DNA of 9,441 nucleotides from Legionellaceae bacterium (GCA_947473535.1 CANJFK010000017.1:1-9441), one strand, 5' to 3'; counted from the first letter of the stretch, positions 1 through 6,499 are shown. The notes: a model not told the origin generated them from the sequence alone. A program made the numbers and translations.

Positions 1-81
1 AGCCAGTTAAGGATGAACTTTCGTGAACACTCCCTAACGGTCGCGGATAGGACTGGCTTGGATGATACGGTGTGGCAGTAA
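1..81 (+). CDS. possible 3' end of an unidentified gene (partial)
   Basis: Frame 1 is open from the window edge to a TAA at 79-81 and encodes 26 residues ending in GLDDTVWQ. The other two plus-strand frames hit stops early (TAA at 8-10, TGA at 30-32). The best argument that this is a real gene tail is the intrinsic terminator that begins at the stop codon and points the same way. I do not recognise the peptide and assign no function. The segment also carries an inverted repeat, AGCCAGT at 1-7 and ACTGGCT at 52-58, so the 3' part of a structured RNA ending at the same terminator is an alternative. The gene or RNA would converge on corB with only 8 bases between the stop codons. Confidence 0.4.
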   Translation, partial: SQLRMNFREHSLTVADRTGLDDTVWQ

Positions 82-108
82 AAGGGGCATTATCCCTTTC
101 TTTTTTTT
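81..108 (+). terminator. intrinsic terminator of the left-edge transcript
   Basis: A six-pair stem, AAAGGG (81-86) with CCCTTT (94-99), closes a 7-base loop and is followed by C and eight T residues (101-108). This is a classical Rho-independent terminator for rightward transcription. Its descending arm and T-tract overlap the last codons of corB on the other strand, where the T-run is read as the lysine codons of the GKKRKG tail. Read leftward, the same hairpin lacks a proper T-tract, so it probably works mainly in the plus direction. Confidence 0.7.
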
Positions 109-1358
109 CCTAGTTTTCTAATTGACACACTTTTAATTGTATTATCGCTTACCTTCAATACTTCAATTTGATAATTATCAATTCGCAAACAGCAATCAGC
201 TGGAGGAATATAACCTAAATACTCAATGATCAAACCACTTACCGTGCGCGGGCCTAAATAGGGTAAATGCCAACTGAGTAAACGGTTTAAGTTTTTTGAA
301 GTAATACTGGCATCCACAATAAATGATCCATTGGTTTGCGGCATGATGTCCTTGCTTAACGCGGCAATATCGGTTGTAAATTCCCCGACTATTTCCTCCA
401 AAATATCCTCCATGGTGACTAAACCTTGTAAATCACCATATTCGTTAACAACAAAACAACTGCGTCGTTTCATTTTCTGAAAATTTAATATTTGCACGTT
501 CAGGGATGTGGCTTCCGGGATAAAATAAGGCGCTTCCATTATTTTCAGTAAACCCTCCATGTCCAGTGTCTTTTCCAATACCAAATTAAGTACATTACGC
601 AAATGAATCATACCAACCAAATTATCAATTGTATGACGATACAACGGCAATCGTGTATGTTGAGCCATTTCCAATTGCTCAAGCAATTTGTGCCATGGTT
701 GCTCCAAATCAATGCCAATAATATCCGCTTTAGGCACCATGATATCCTCAACTCTAGCTTGCTCAAGATCGAGCAGACTAATCAACATACTTTTATGTTC
801 AATGGGCAAAAGACCGCCGGCCTCATGAACAACCGTGCGCAGTTCCTCGCCTGATAATGCGTCTTTATGCACCTGATCAATAGACACGCCAAATAAACGC
901 AAAAGACATTTAGCGACCCAGGTAATCGAGTATACAAACGGCAAAAAAACCAATTGCAAGACCATCAAAGGCAAAGAGCAGGCAAAAGCCACTTGTTGTG
1001 GGTATAACGCAGCTAGTGTTTTAGGTGTCATCTCTGAAAAGACCAAAATAATAATGGTTAATAATGCCGTTGCTATTAGCACCCCGGCTTCCCCATACAG
1101 GCGTTCGCCAACCAGCGTTACAGCCATAGAAGCAACGATATTAGCCACTGTATTGCCAATTAAGACGACACTTAATAAACGCTCAGGACGCGCTAAAAGT
1201 TGACTCACTCGGATGGCTTTTTTGTTCTTTTGTTTAACTAAATGACGCAATCGATAACGGTTTAACGACATCATTCCAATTTCTGCAGCAGAGAAAAATC
1301 CCGCGAGCACAACCAACATCAATACAATAAACATAAGAATAGATGAAGAAAGCTGCAC
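90..1358 (-). CDS. corB: CorB/YfjD-type CNNM transporter (DUF21, two CBS, CorC_HlyC)
   Basis: This 422-residue inner-membrane protein has the usual length and domain order of the CorB (YfjD) branch of the CNNM/CorC family, whose members are linked to Mg2+ and Co2+ transport. The N-terminal DUF21 part has hydrophobic segments near residues 5-25, 61-82, 92-109 and 125-155. It carries the typical FFSAAEIGMMSLNR (21-34) and SEMTPKTLA (108-116) motifs. A CBS pair follows: the first unit near 203-260, starting VEDIMVPK, and the second near 278-330, with VVNEYGDLQGLVTMEDILEEIVGE. Residues 343-415 form the CorC_HlyC domain, and the tail is lysine-rich. The start is GTG, chosen because AAGGA (complement of 1365-1369) lies 6 nt upstream. 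The gene is divergent from ffh, as in E. coli where ypjD and yfjD adjoin ffh, but ypjD is missing here. Family membership is secure; transport direction and metal are inferred from relatives. Confidence 0.93.
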   Translation of the reverse strand: MQLSSSILMFIVLMLVVLAGFFSAAEIGMMSLNRYRLRHLVKQKNKKAIRVSQLLARPERLLSVVLIGNTVANIVASMAVTLVGERLYGEAGVLIATALLTIIILVFSEMTPKTLAALYPQQVAFACSLPLMVLQLVFLPFVYSITWVAKCLLRLFGVSIDQVHKDALSGEELRTVVHEAGGLLPIEHKSMLISLLDLEQARVEDIMVPKADIIGIDLEQPWHKLLEQLEMAQHTRLPLYRHTIDNLVGMIHLRNVLNLVLEKTLDMEGLLKIMEAPYFIPEATSLNVQILNFQKMKRRSCFVVNEYGDLQGLVTMEDILEEIVGEFTTDIAALSKDIMPQTNGSFIVDASITSKNLNRLLSWHLPYLGPRTVSGLIIEYLGYIPPADCCLRIDNYQIEVLKVSDNTIKSVSIRKLGKKRKG

Positions 1359-1389
1359 AGATTGTCCTTAAGAGTCGATTGAAGAACTA

Positions 1390-1398
1390 ATCATAGCA
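1390..1398 (-). promoter_or_regulatory. corB extended -10 promoter
   Basis: Read leftward, the sequence is TGC TATGAT, an extended -10 (TGn) with a hexamer one base from TATAAT. No good -35 is visible 16-18 bases upstream, as is tolerated for extended -10 promoters. Transcription would start near 1383, about 25 nt before the GTG codon, leaving room for the AAGGA ribosome binding site. Confidence 0.5.
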
Positions 1399-1415
1399 AA
1401 AATTAACCGTCTCTG

Positions 1416-1424
1416 TGATATACT
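1416..1424 (+). promoter_or_regulatory. ffh extended -10 promoter
   Basis: TGA TATACT is an extended -10 with one mismatch to TATAAT. The expected -35 region (about 1396-1401) is A-rich but has no TTGACA match. The predicted start is near 1431, giving a leader of about 33 nt before the ffh ATG. It lies back to back with the corB promoter, the two -10 hexamers being 23 bases apart. Confidence 0.5.
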
Positions 1425-1463
1425 TTCCGCAGATAATCCTGCACAAGAATACCGAGGTAAACT

Positions 1464-2843
1464 ATGTTTGAAAATTTAACTGAACGATTAACCCGTACGT
1501 TTAAAAATTTAAGCGGCCAGGGACGCCTAACCGAAAACAATATCCAAGATGCCTTGCGCGAAGTGCGTCTTTCACTGCTGGAGGCAGACGTTGCTCTACC
1601 GGTGGTCAAAGAGTTTATCGAACAAATAAAACAAAAGGCATTAGGCCAAGATGTCATCACCAACTTAAAACCAGATCAAGCCCTCATTAAAATTGTTCAT
1701 GATGAATTAATCCATATCATGGGCGATGTGCGGACTGAACTAAATACCAAAACCCAACCACCTGCCGTTTATTTAATGGCTGGATTACAAGGTTCAGGTA
1801 AAACCACCAGTGCCGCTAAGCTTGCCCGGTATTTAAAAGAGACCGATAAGAAAAAAGTAATGCTAGTGAGCGTGGATACTTACCGGCCAGCGGCAATCCA
1901 ACAACTGAAGCTACTTTCCAAGAAAATTGATGTCACTTTTTTCCCTGCAGAGGTTCATGAAAAGCCGTTAACCATCGCACGCAACGCGTTGGATAGCGCC
2001 AAAAAACAATTCATGGATATTGTCATTATCGACACCGCCGGTCGTTTGCATATCGATACAGACATGATGGCAGAAATCAAAGCATTACATCAAGCCGTCA
2101 AACCCGTAGAAACCCTGTTTGTTGTAGACAGCATGACCGGGCAAGACGCTGCGAACACGGCGAAAGCGTTTCATGACGCATTACCACTGACCGGTATCAT
2201 TTTAACCAAAACCGATGGCGATGCCCGCGGTGGAGCCGCCCTATCCGTTAGACAGATCACAGGACAACCCATCAAATTCATGGGCACCGGTGAAAAAATT
2301 GACGCGCTAGAACCCTTTCACCCAGAACGCGTCGCATCCCGCATTCTAGGAATGGGCGATATCTTAACGCTCATTGAAGAGGTCGAGCGTAAAACGGATA
2401 AGCTGGCAAGTGAAAAATTAGCCAAAAAAATAAAAAAAGGAAATGGGTTCGACCTTGATGATTTTAAACAACAACTATTGCAAATGAACAAAATGGGCGG
2501 CATCGCTGGTATGATGAGCAAGCTACCTGGAATGAGTCAATTACCCCAGCAAGCAACTAGCCAGGTCAACGATAAGACATTATCACAAACGGTTGCGATT
2601 ATTAATTCAATGACCATGAAAGAGCGACGAATTCCAAAGCTTATTGTCGGCTCTCGCAAAAAACGTATTGCGCTAGGCTCAGGAACTCAAATACAAGACG
2701 TTAATCGTTTGCTTAAACAATTTAATCAAATGCAAAAAATGATGAAAAAATTTACCAAACCAGGCGGCTTGAAACAAATGATGCGGGGCATGGGTGGCAT
2801 GAGCGGATTACCAGGAATGAAAGGGATACTACCCGGAGAATAA
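1464..2843 (+). CDS. ffh: signal recognition particle GTPase Ffh
   Basis: Ffh is the protein part of the bacterial signal recognition particle. It binds 4.5S RNA and hydrophobic signal sequences at the ribosome, and with FtsY delivers inner-membrane proteins to the translocon. The 459 residues show the full NG-M architecture. A helical N domain spans about 1-86. The GTPase domain has the P-loop GLQGSGKTT (107-115), VDTYRPAA (137-144), DTAGR (190-194) and TKTDGDARGG (248-257). The methionine-rich M domain runs from about 330 and contains GSRKKRIALGSGT (396-408), the SRP-RNA binding helix-turn-helix region, then QDVNRLLKQF (411-420) and a Met/Gly-rich tail ending at the stop. E. coli Ffh is 453 residues, so the length is normal. 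The ATG is preceded by GAGG (1454-1457) at 6 nt. Nothing looks damaged. Confidence 0.98.
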   Translation: MFENLTERLTRTFKNLSGQGRLTENNIQDALREVRLSLLEADVALPVVKEFIEQIKQKALGQDVITNLKPDQALIKIVHDELIHIMGDVRTELNTKTQPPAVYLMAGLQGSGKTTSAAKLARYLKETDKKKVMLVSVDTYRPAAIQQLKLLSKKIDVTFFPAEVHEKPLTIARNALDSAKKQFMDIVIIDTAGRLHIDTDMMAEIKALHQAVKPVETLFVVDSMTGQDAANTAKAFHDALPLTGIILTKTDGDARGGAALSVRQITGQPIKFMGTGEKIDALEPFHPERVASRILGMGDILTLIEEVERKTDKLASEKLAKKIKKGNGFDLDDFKQQLLQMNKMGGIAGMMSKLPGMSQLPQQATSQVNDKTLSQTVAIINSMTMKERRIPKLIVGSRKKRIALGSGTQIQDVNRLLKQFNQMQKMMKKFTKPGGLKQMMRGMGGMSGLPGMKGILPGE

Positions 2844-2864
2844 ATTAATATCAGAAACACTTCC

Positions 2865-2902
2865 AATGCCGCGTTAATTTTCGTACAATACACGGCATTT
2901 TT
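2865..2902 (+). terminator. candidate intrinsic terminator after ffh
   Basis: AATGCCG (2865-2871) pairs exactly with CGGCATT (2893-2899). After one C-A mismatch, two more pairs extend the stem (GT 2873-2874 with AC 2890-2891). The stem is followed by T residues to 2902. The loop is long (about 15 nt) and the T-run is short, so termination may be partial. It lies 21 bases past the ffh stop and would separate ffh from the ribosomal protein operon. The loop also contains TACAAT (2884-2889), which could be a -10 element with TTCCAA (2861-2866) 17 bases upstream, so a promoter reading of the same stretch cannot be excluded. Confidence 0.5.
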
Positions 2903-2996
2903 ACATAACCAAGGATCACGTCCCTATTCACATCCTAGTACTGTTTACAAAGGGTATGAATAAGAACAAAAGTCCAAGTTTAAAACAGAGGCAACA

Positions 2997-3251
2997 ATGG
3001 TCGTTATACGTTTAGCACGAGCAGGCGCCAAAAAGCGTCCTTTTTATCACATCGTTGTGACTGATAGTCGCAGACGTCGCGATGCAAATTACATTGTGCG
3101 TATTGGCTACTACAATCCAGTTGCACGCGGACAAGAGATCCGTTTACATCTGGAAATGGACAAATTAACGCATTGGCAAGGACTGGGAGCACAGTTATCT
3201 GATCGTGTTGCATCCTTAGCTAAAGAACATAGCAAGGCGATTGCTGCATAA
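2997..3251 (+). CDS. rpsP: 30S ribosomal protein bS16
   Basis: bS16 is a small-subunit protein that helps 16S rRNA folding during 30S assembly. The 84 residues match the family length (82 in E. coli). They carry its signature start [21 protein letters not shown], the following [17 protein letters not shown] block, and the C-terminal [16 protein letters not shown]. The usual family sequence around residues 28-31 is RDGR; here it reads RDAN, a mild variant. AGAGG (2987-2991) lies 5 nt before the ATG. It is the first gene of the rpsP-rimM-trmD-rplS cluster. The 94 bases between the hairpin after ffh and this start hold no convincing promoter pair: TTTACA (2944-2949), TTCACA (2927-2932) and TATGAA (2955-2960) occur but at unsuitable spacings. 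Confidence 0.97.
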   Translation: MVVIRLARAGAKKRPFYHIVVTDSRRRRDANYIVRIGYYNPVARGQEIRLHLEMDKLTHWQGLGAQLSDRVASLAKEHSKAIAA

Positions 3252-3252
3252 C

Positions 3253-3762
3253 GTGGATAATCCTACTGATTGGGTCGTTATTGGCCGTTTTGGCCGACCG
3301 CATGGAATCAAAGGGTATATCACCGTGCTTTCGTTCACCGAGCCACGTGAGAATATGTTGCACTATACAGACTGGAACGTTTGTATAAAGGAGCAATGGT
3401 TACCATTAAAGATATTGAGCACTGAAGTAAATAATAAATTTATTCTGGTTCAAGTCGACGGCTATGCTGAGCGGGAGCAAGTTGCTTGTCTAACAAATAG
3501 CGACATCGCAGTTAAACGCGCGCAACTACCAACGCTATCGCCAGGAGAATACTACTGGCACCAGTTAGTCGGCATGCAAGTCGTTACCCAACAAGGCAAA
3601 CTATTGGGTAACGTCACTGAAGTCATGGCTACTGGCGCGAATGATGTATTGGTTGTGCTTGGTGAACGTCGTCATTTAGTTCCCTATATACTTGATGATT
3701 GTGTGATCAGCATTAATGACGCACAGCGACTGATCACGGTTAACTGGGATCCCGATTTCTGA
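3253..3762 (+). CDS. rimM: 16S rRNA processing / ribosome maturation factor RimM
   Basis: RimM binds ribosomal protein uS19 and assists maturation of the 30S head. The N-terminal beta-barrel begins WVVIGRFGRPHGIKGYITVLSFTE, the standard RimM opening. The C-terminal PRC-barrel part starts at YYWHQLVGMQVVTQQGKLLGNVTEVMATGANDVLVV and ends VNWDPDF, as in E. coli RimM. With the GTG at 3253 the product has 169 residues. A TTG at 3241 would add four residues (MLHN) and overlap the rpsP stop by 11 nt. I favour GTG because it sits one base after the rpsP TAA and fits translational coupling. The only purine-rich site, AAGG (3234-3237), is badly spaced for both. The stop codon shares one base with the trmD start (TGATG), so translation of the two is probably coupled. 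Confidence 0.95.
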   Translation: MDNPTDWVVIGRFGRPHGIKGYITVLSFTEPRENMLHYTDWNVCIKEQWLPLKILSTEVNNKFILVQVDGYAEREQVACLTNSDIAVKRAQLPTLSPGEYYWHQLVGMQVVTQQGKLLGNVTEVMATGANDVLVVLGERRHLVPYILDDCVISINDAQRLITVNWDPDF

Positions 3763-4511
3763 TGCTTCATTTAGGTGTTATCAGTTTAATGCCTGACATG
3801 TTCGTAAGCCTTCGACATGGCGTGATCGGTCGAGCGATAGAGCAGGGTCGAGCCAGGATCGATTACTGGAATCCGCGCGATTGGGCGGTTAACGCGCATC
3901 GACAGGTTGATGACAAGCCGTACGGCGGTGGCCCCGGCATGGTGATGATGTACGAGCCATTAAGTGCGGCGATTAATCATGCTAGACGTCAGATGCCTGC
4001 AACGTGCAAAACCATTTACTTGAGTCCGCAAGGAAAGCGCATTCAGCAAGCGGAATTAAATCAAGTCGCTGAATGTCGTCAGTCACTGCTTTTTTTAGCG
4101 GGTCGATACGAAGGGATTGATGAACGGCTCATAGCCCATCATGTAGATGAAGAATGGTCGCTTGGCGATTTCGTTTTAAGTGGCGGGGAATTAGCGGCGA
4201 TGGTATTTATCGATGCAATCATCCGCCTGCTGCCTGGAAGCCTGGGACATCAAGGTTCGGCACAACAAGATTCATTTATGAATGGGTTATTAGATTATCC
4301 TCACTACACGCGACCCGCTGTTGTTCATGGCGAGCCTGTTCCAGAGGTGTTGCTCGGTGGAAGCCATCGCGATATTGACCGGTGGCGAAGGAAACAATCA
4401 CTAGGAAAAACCTGGTTAAAAAGACCAGATTTATTAGAAAAATTACAATTAAATAATGCAGATGAACAACTGCTTATCGAGTTTAAACGCGAGCACGGTG
4501 GTTCCCATTAG
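3762..4511 (+). CDS. trmD: tRNA (guanine-37-N1)-methyltransferase TrmD
   Basis: TrmD uses S-adenosylmethionine to methylate N1 of G37 next to the anticodon of certain tRNAs, which prevents +1 frameshifting. It acts as a dimer with a SPOUT trefoil knot. The 249 residues contain the diagnostic blocks MPDMF (10-14), DDKPYGGGPGM (50-60), LSPQGKR (87-93), FLAGRYEGIDERL (111-123), WSLGDFVLSGGELAAM (132-147), DSFMNGLLDYPHYTRP (170-185) and the C-terminal RWRRKQSLGKTWLKRPDLL. Allowing an offset of one, R155 and D170 correspond to the catalytic Arg154 and Asp169 discussed for the enterobacterial and Haemophilus enzymes. The ATG overlaps the rimM stop by one base and has no strong ribosome binding site, so coupling is likely. 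The family's usual length is about 250 residues. Confidence 0.98.
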   Translation: MLHLGVISLMPDMFVSLRHGVIGRAIEQGRARIDYWNPRDWAVNAHRQVDDKPYGGGPGMVMMYEPLSAAINHARRQMPATCKTIYLSPQGKRIQQAELNQVAECRQSLLFLAGRYEGIDERLIAHHVDEEWSLGDFVLSGGELAAMVFIDAIIRLLPGSLGHQGSAQQDSFMNGLLDYPHYTRPAVVHGEPVPEVLLGGSHRDIDRWRRKQSLGKTWLKRPDLLEKLQLNNADEQLLIEFKREHGGSH

Positions 4512-4536
4512 GAACGTGCCATTTTAGGAGTAACCA

Positions 4537-4899
4537 ATGAACATTATCGATCAAATCAACGCTGAGCAAATGCAAGGCAAAGTGATACCAGAATTTAATC
4601 CAGGTGACACTGTATTGGTTCAGGTTAAAGTAAAAGAAGGCGCTCGCGAACGTTTACAGGCGTTTGAAGGTGTTGTTATTGCCAAACGTAACCGCGGACT
4701 GAATTCGGCGTTCACTGTACGAAAAATTTCTCATAACGTCGGTGTTGAGCGCGTTTTTCAAACATACAGTCCTGTTGTCGACAGCATTACCGTTAAACGC
4801 CGTGGCGATGTACGTCGCGCCAAACTTTATTATCTGCGCAACCTCGCAGGCCGAGCTGCACGCATTAAAGAAAAATTGGCCGGTAAAAAAGGCGATTAA
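4537..4899 (+). CDS. rplS: 50S ribosomal protein bL19
   Basis: bL19 lies at the 30S-50S interface and contributes to an intersubunit bridge. The 120-residue product has the family core [46 protein letters not shown], then [35 protein letters not shown] and a basic tail. It is about five residues longer than the E. coli protein. A strong site, AGGAG (4525-4529), sits 7 nt before the ATG, which fits higher translation of this ribosomal protein than of rimM or trmD in the same transcript. No terminator follows it, and the next gene begins on the adjacent base. Confidence 0.98.
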   Translation: MNIIDQINAEQMQGKVIPEFNPGDTVLVQVKVKEGARERLQAFEGVVIAKRNRGLNSAFTVRKISHNVGVERVFQTYSPVVDSITVKRRGDVRRAKLYYLRNLAGRAARIKEKLAGKKGD

Positions 4900-5370
4900 T
4901 TGCAAAAACTCATCGTATCTACATTTAGCACACCACTTGGCTGGCTTGACGTACGGTACGATGAGCATTTCGTTCATCACGCCGTTTTTGTTGAACAAAA
5001 AACGCATCAGCAAGAACACAATGAGGCGGGGATGGTTATCGCCAATGAAATTGACGCCTATTTCCATAATCCCCACCATCGCTTTCAATTAGCCTTAAAA
5101 CCTCAAGGTACCATCTACCAGCAACGTGTTTGGAATGAATTACTCGTTATTCCAATAGGTCGCACGGTAACTTATGGCGAACTAGCCAACACCTTGCAAA
5201 GCGGCCCACGAGCCGTAGGACAAGCCTGTAAAAAAAACCCAATTGCACTGTTTATTCCTTGCCATCGTGTCGTAGGCAAAGCAAACCAAGGTGGTTATAT
5301 GGGGCGCGCCAGCGCTCTTCATTACAAAATTGCTTTGCTCAAGCATGAGCTCTACCCGTCAGCATCCTAA
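4900..5370 (+). CDS. ogt: methylated-DNA--protein-cysteine S-methyltransferase (Ogt/AGT type)
   Basis: This suicide repair protein transfers the alkyl group from O6-alkylguanine in DNA to its own cysteine. The 156 residues show the short N-terminal domain and then the conserved DNA-binding and catalytic part: TVTYGELANTLQSGPRAVGQACKKNPIALFIPCHRVV. The nucleophile is C121 in PCHRV, R104 would be the helix-turn-helix arginine that flips out the base, and N113 the usual hinge asparagine. The following GGYMGRASALHYKIALLKHE matches the C-terminal helix, which is normally GGYrGGxxxKxxLLxxE. It lacks an Ada-type zinc domain, so it is an Ogt/MGMT-like single-function protein. The start is TTG, directly after the rplS TAA. 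AAAAGG (4887-4892) lies 7 nt upstream and supports that start. Co-transcription with the ribosomal operon is likely. Confidence 0.93.
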   Translation: MQKLIVSTFSTPLGWLDVRYDEHFVHHAVFVEQKTHQQEHNEAGMVIANEIDAYFHNPHHRFQLALKPQGTIYQQRVWNELLVIPIGRTVTYGELANTLQSGPRAVGQACKKNPIALFIPCHRVVGKANQGGYMGRASALHYKIALLKHELYPSAS

Positions 5371-5392
5371 AGAATTTTCTCGAAAAATCGTA

Positions 5393-5424
5393 ATTTATAG
5401 CCAAACACAGTATATACTATAAAT
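5393..5424 (+). promoter_or_regulatory. candidate promoter with operator-like dyad before the secreted protein
   Basis: TTTATA (5394-5399) and TATAAA (5418-5423) with an 18-base spacer form a plausible promoter, with a start near 5430. TATACT (5413-5418) is an alternative -10. The same bases hold a perfect inverted repeat, ATTTATAG (5393-5400) and CTATAAAT (5417-5424). Its arms start 24 bases apart, a little over two helical turns, and they cover both promoter elements. A 10-base palindrome, AGTATATACT (5409-5418), overlaps the right arm. The arrangement is what a repressor operator would look like, but the bases are AT-rich and chance symmetry is possible. Confidence 0.4.
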
Positions 5425-5451
5425 ACAACGGACTCCTGGGGGAAGCTATTC

Positions 5452-5730
5452 ATGAAGAAATTACCGCTTACGATGGTGCTATTCATTTTCCCCGTCCAAC
5501 TTGTTCTGGCTAATTGTGATTTAACGCAGTTTCACTGGGATTGTGAAATGCCACTTCATATCAAACCAACGCCACCCGCATCGTCATTGGTATATTGCGG
5601 CGATACCTATGGTTATATTACTAAAACGCAATATGATCAATTGGCACGTTACCAACGCGCCGATGTCAACATGAGCTTAACCATCAATGATGAATATGCC
5701 GACAGTCCGTGTAGTCCTGCCGAAAGATAA
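5452..5730 (+). CDS. small secreted protein with four cysteines, unknown function
   Basis: This 92-residue product has a clear Sec signal peptide: MKK, a hydrophobic stretch to about residue 20, and a likely signal peptidase I cut after VLA, before N21-C22. The base before Cys22 is Asn, so it is not a proper lipobox. The mature part of about 72 residues has four cysteines (C22, C30, C48, C86), enough for two disulfides if it is exported to the periplasm. It also has short recognisable stretches such as [29 protein letters not shown] know no function for it. A good ribosome binding site, GGGGGAAG (5438-5445), is 6 nt before the ATG. It appears to be a free-standing gene with its own promoter, between ogt and the hydroxylase. 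The signal peptide, ribosome binding site and a stop near the next promoter make it a convincing gene. Confidence 0.8.
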   Translation: MKKLPLTMVLFIFPVQLVLANCDLTQFHWDCEMPLHIKPTPPASSLVYCGDTYGYITKTQYDQLARYQRADVNMSLTINDEYADSPCSPAER

Positions 5731-5768
5731 ACCGCGCCACAGTGTTTTATACTACGCGGGCTCCTATA

Positions 5769-5777
5769 TGTTACAAT
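5769..5777 (+). promoter_or_regulatory. candidate extended -10 promoter of the hydroxylase gene
   Basis: TGT TACAAT is an extended -10 with one mismatch to TATAAT, lying 28 bases before the TTG start. The predicted transcript start is near 5784. No matching -35 is visible. A second -10-like hexamer, TATACT (5748-5753), lies further upstream. Confidence 0.35.
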
Positions 5778-5805
5778 TCGCGTTTAAACATACTCAAGGC
5801 GCACC

Positions 5806-6408
5806 TTGGCTCCCCTAAAACAAATTGATGATGCGCTCTGCGACCAAGGATTTCATATCATCGATGATTTTCTAGATGAGCATCATTATCAGAATTTACG
5901 CGCCGTTATACTATCCATGCACAACCAAGCGCAGTTCAAATCTGCAAAAATTGGTCATGCACGGGATGCCATCAATGAAACACGTATTCGCAACGACCAA
6001 ATCTACTGGCTGGATGAACAAACAGATGATCCGTCAATAAACGCTTATTTCAATGCGATAAACAAAACCGCTAAAATCTTAAACCGGTCTCTATTTCTTG
6101 GCTTAGTCGACTTTGAGGCGCATTTTTCGGCATACAAGCCTGGCAGTTTTTATAAAAAACATATTGATCAATTTTCAACAACTAAAGAGCGACGCATTTC
6201 GTGTGTCTACTATTTAAATGACGAGTGGCAGCCTAACTTTGGCGGGGAGTTAACCCTTTATAATAAACAGGGCATTCCACTCCCTGGACTCTTACCACAC
6301 GGAAACCGATTTATTTGTTTTAACAGCGATATACCGCATGAAGTCCAAATAACACACCGGATGAGGTATAGCATTGCTGGGTGGTTTAAAGTGCGCGCTT
6401 TACGTTGA
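5806..6408 (+). CDS. 2-oxoglutarate/Fe(II) dioxygenase, PHD/EglN-like prolyl hydroxylase
   Basis: The 200-residue protein is a cytosolic-looking (no signal peptide) 2-oxoglutarate and Fe(II)-dependent oxygenase. The metal triad is H119 and D121 (KKHID) with H178 (IPHEVQ). R187 (MRYSIAGWF) is the expected 2-oxoglutarate salt-bridge partner, nine residues after H178 exactly as in human PHD2 (H374/R383). Y110 in SAYKPGS matches PHD2 Tyr303. Other shared blocks are ETRIRNDQIYWLDE (58-71), ISCVYYLNDEW (131-141), GGELTLYN (146-153) and RFICFNSDIPHEV. These place it nearer to HIF-type prolyl hydroxylases than to AlkB or PiuC proteins. The Pseudomonas member of this group (PPHD) hydroxylates a proline in EF-Tu, and that substrate is a reasonable inference here. 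The start is TTG with AAGG (5796-5799) at 6 nt. No in-frame ATG precedes the conserved region. Confidence 0.85.
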   Translation: MAPLKQIDDALCDQGFHIIDDFLDEHHYQNLRAVILSMHNQAQFKSAKIGHARDAINETRIRNDQIYWLDEQTDDPSINAYFNAINKTAKILNRSLFLGLVDFEAHFSAYKPGSFYKKHIDQFSTTKERRISCVYYLNDEWQPNFGGELTLYNKQGIPLPGLLPHGNRFICFNSDIPHEVQITHRMRYSIAGWFKVRALR

Positions 6409-6435
6409 CAATTAGAATCATGAAAAAAATTCAAT
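6405..6435 (+). promoter_or_regulatory. candidate pgi promoter
   Basis: A perfect -35 TTGACA (6405-6410) overlaps the hydroxylase stop codon. The best -10 is TTCAAT (6430-6435), four of six matches, with a long 19-base spacer. The start would fall near 6442, before both possible pgi start codons. The weak -10 and long spacer keep confidence low; read-through from the hydroxylase gene is the alternative. Confidence 0.3.
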
Positions 6436-6499
6436 TAACTCTTTTTTAAAGTTAGACATGACGTTATCATTGCTCATAAAAAAATGGACGCGATACGAC

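Noticed and set aside
2956..3015. A 19-codon open frame ([10 protein letters not shown]...) overlapping the rpsP start, a possible leader peptide.
   Set aside because: Its only purine-rich site lies one base from the ATG, too close to work, and the peptide is low-complexity.
4654..5092. Long open frames on both strands over the rplS/ogt junction (144 residues minus, 116 residues plus).
   Set aside because: Both lie across two well-supported genes in other frames and resemble no family; they are shadows of rplS and ogt.
5371..5391. An AT-rich hairpin (ATTTTC with GAAAAAT) after ogt, a possible terminator.
   Set aside because: The stem needs a bulge, is nearly all A-T and is not followed by a T-tract.
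5469..5520. Reading the small secreted protein as a lipoprotein.
   Set aside because: The residue before Cys22 is Asn and the sequence LVLANC does not fit the lipobox rule; ordinary signal peptidase I cleavage fits better.
5732..5759. CCGCG and CGCGG inverted repeat after the secreted protein gene, a possible terminator.
   Set aside because: The stem has only five pairs around a long loop and no T-run follows.
6420..6449. A 9-codon open frame (MKKIQLTLF) before pgi, a possible leader peptide.
   Set aside because: No ribosome binding site and no attenuator-like hairpin pair follows it.
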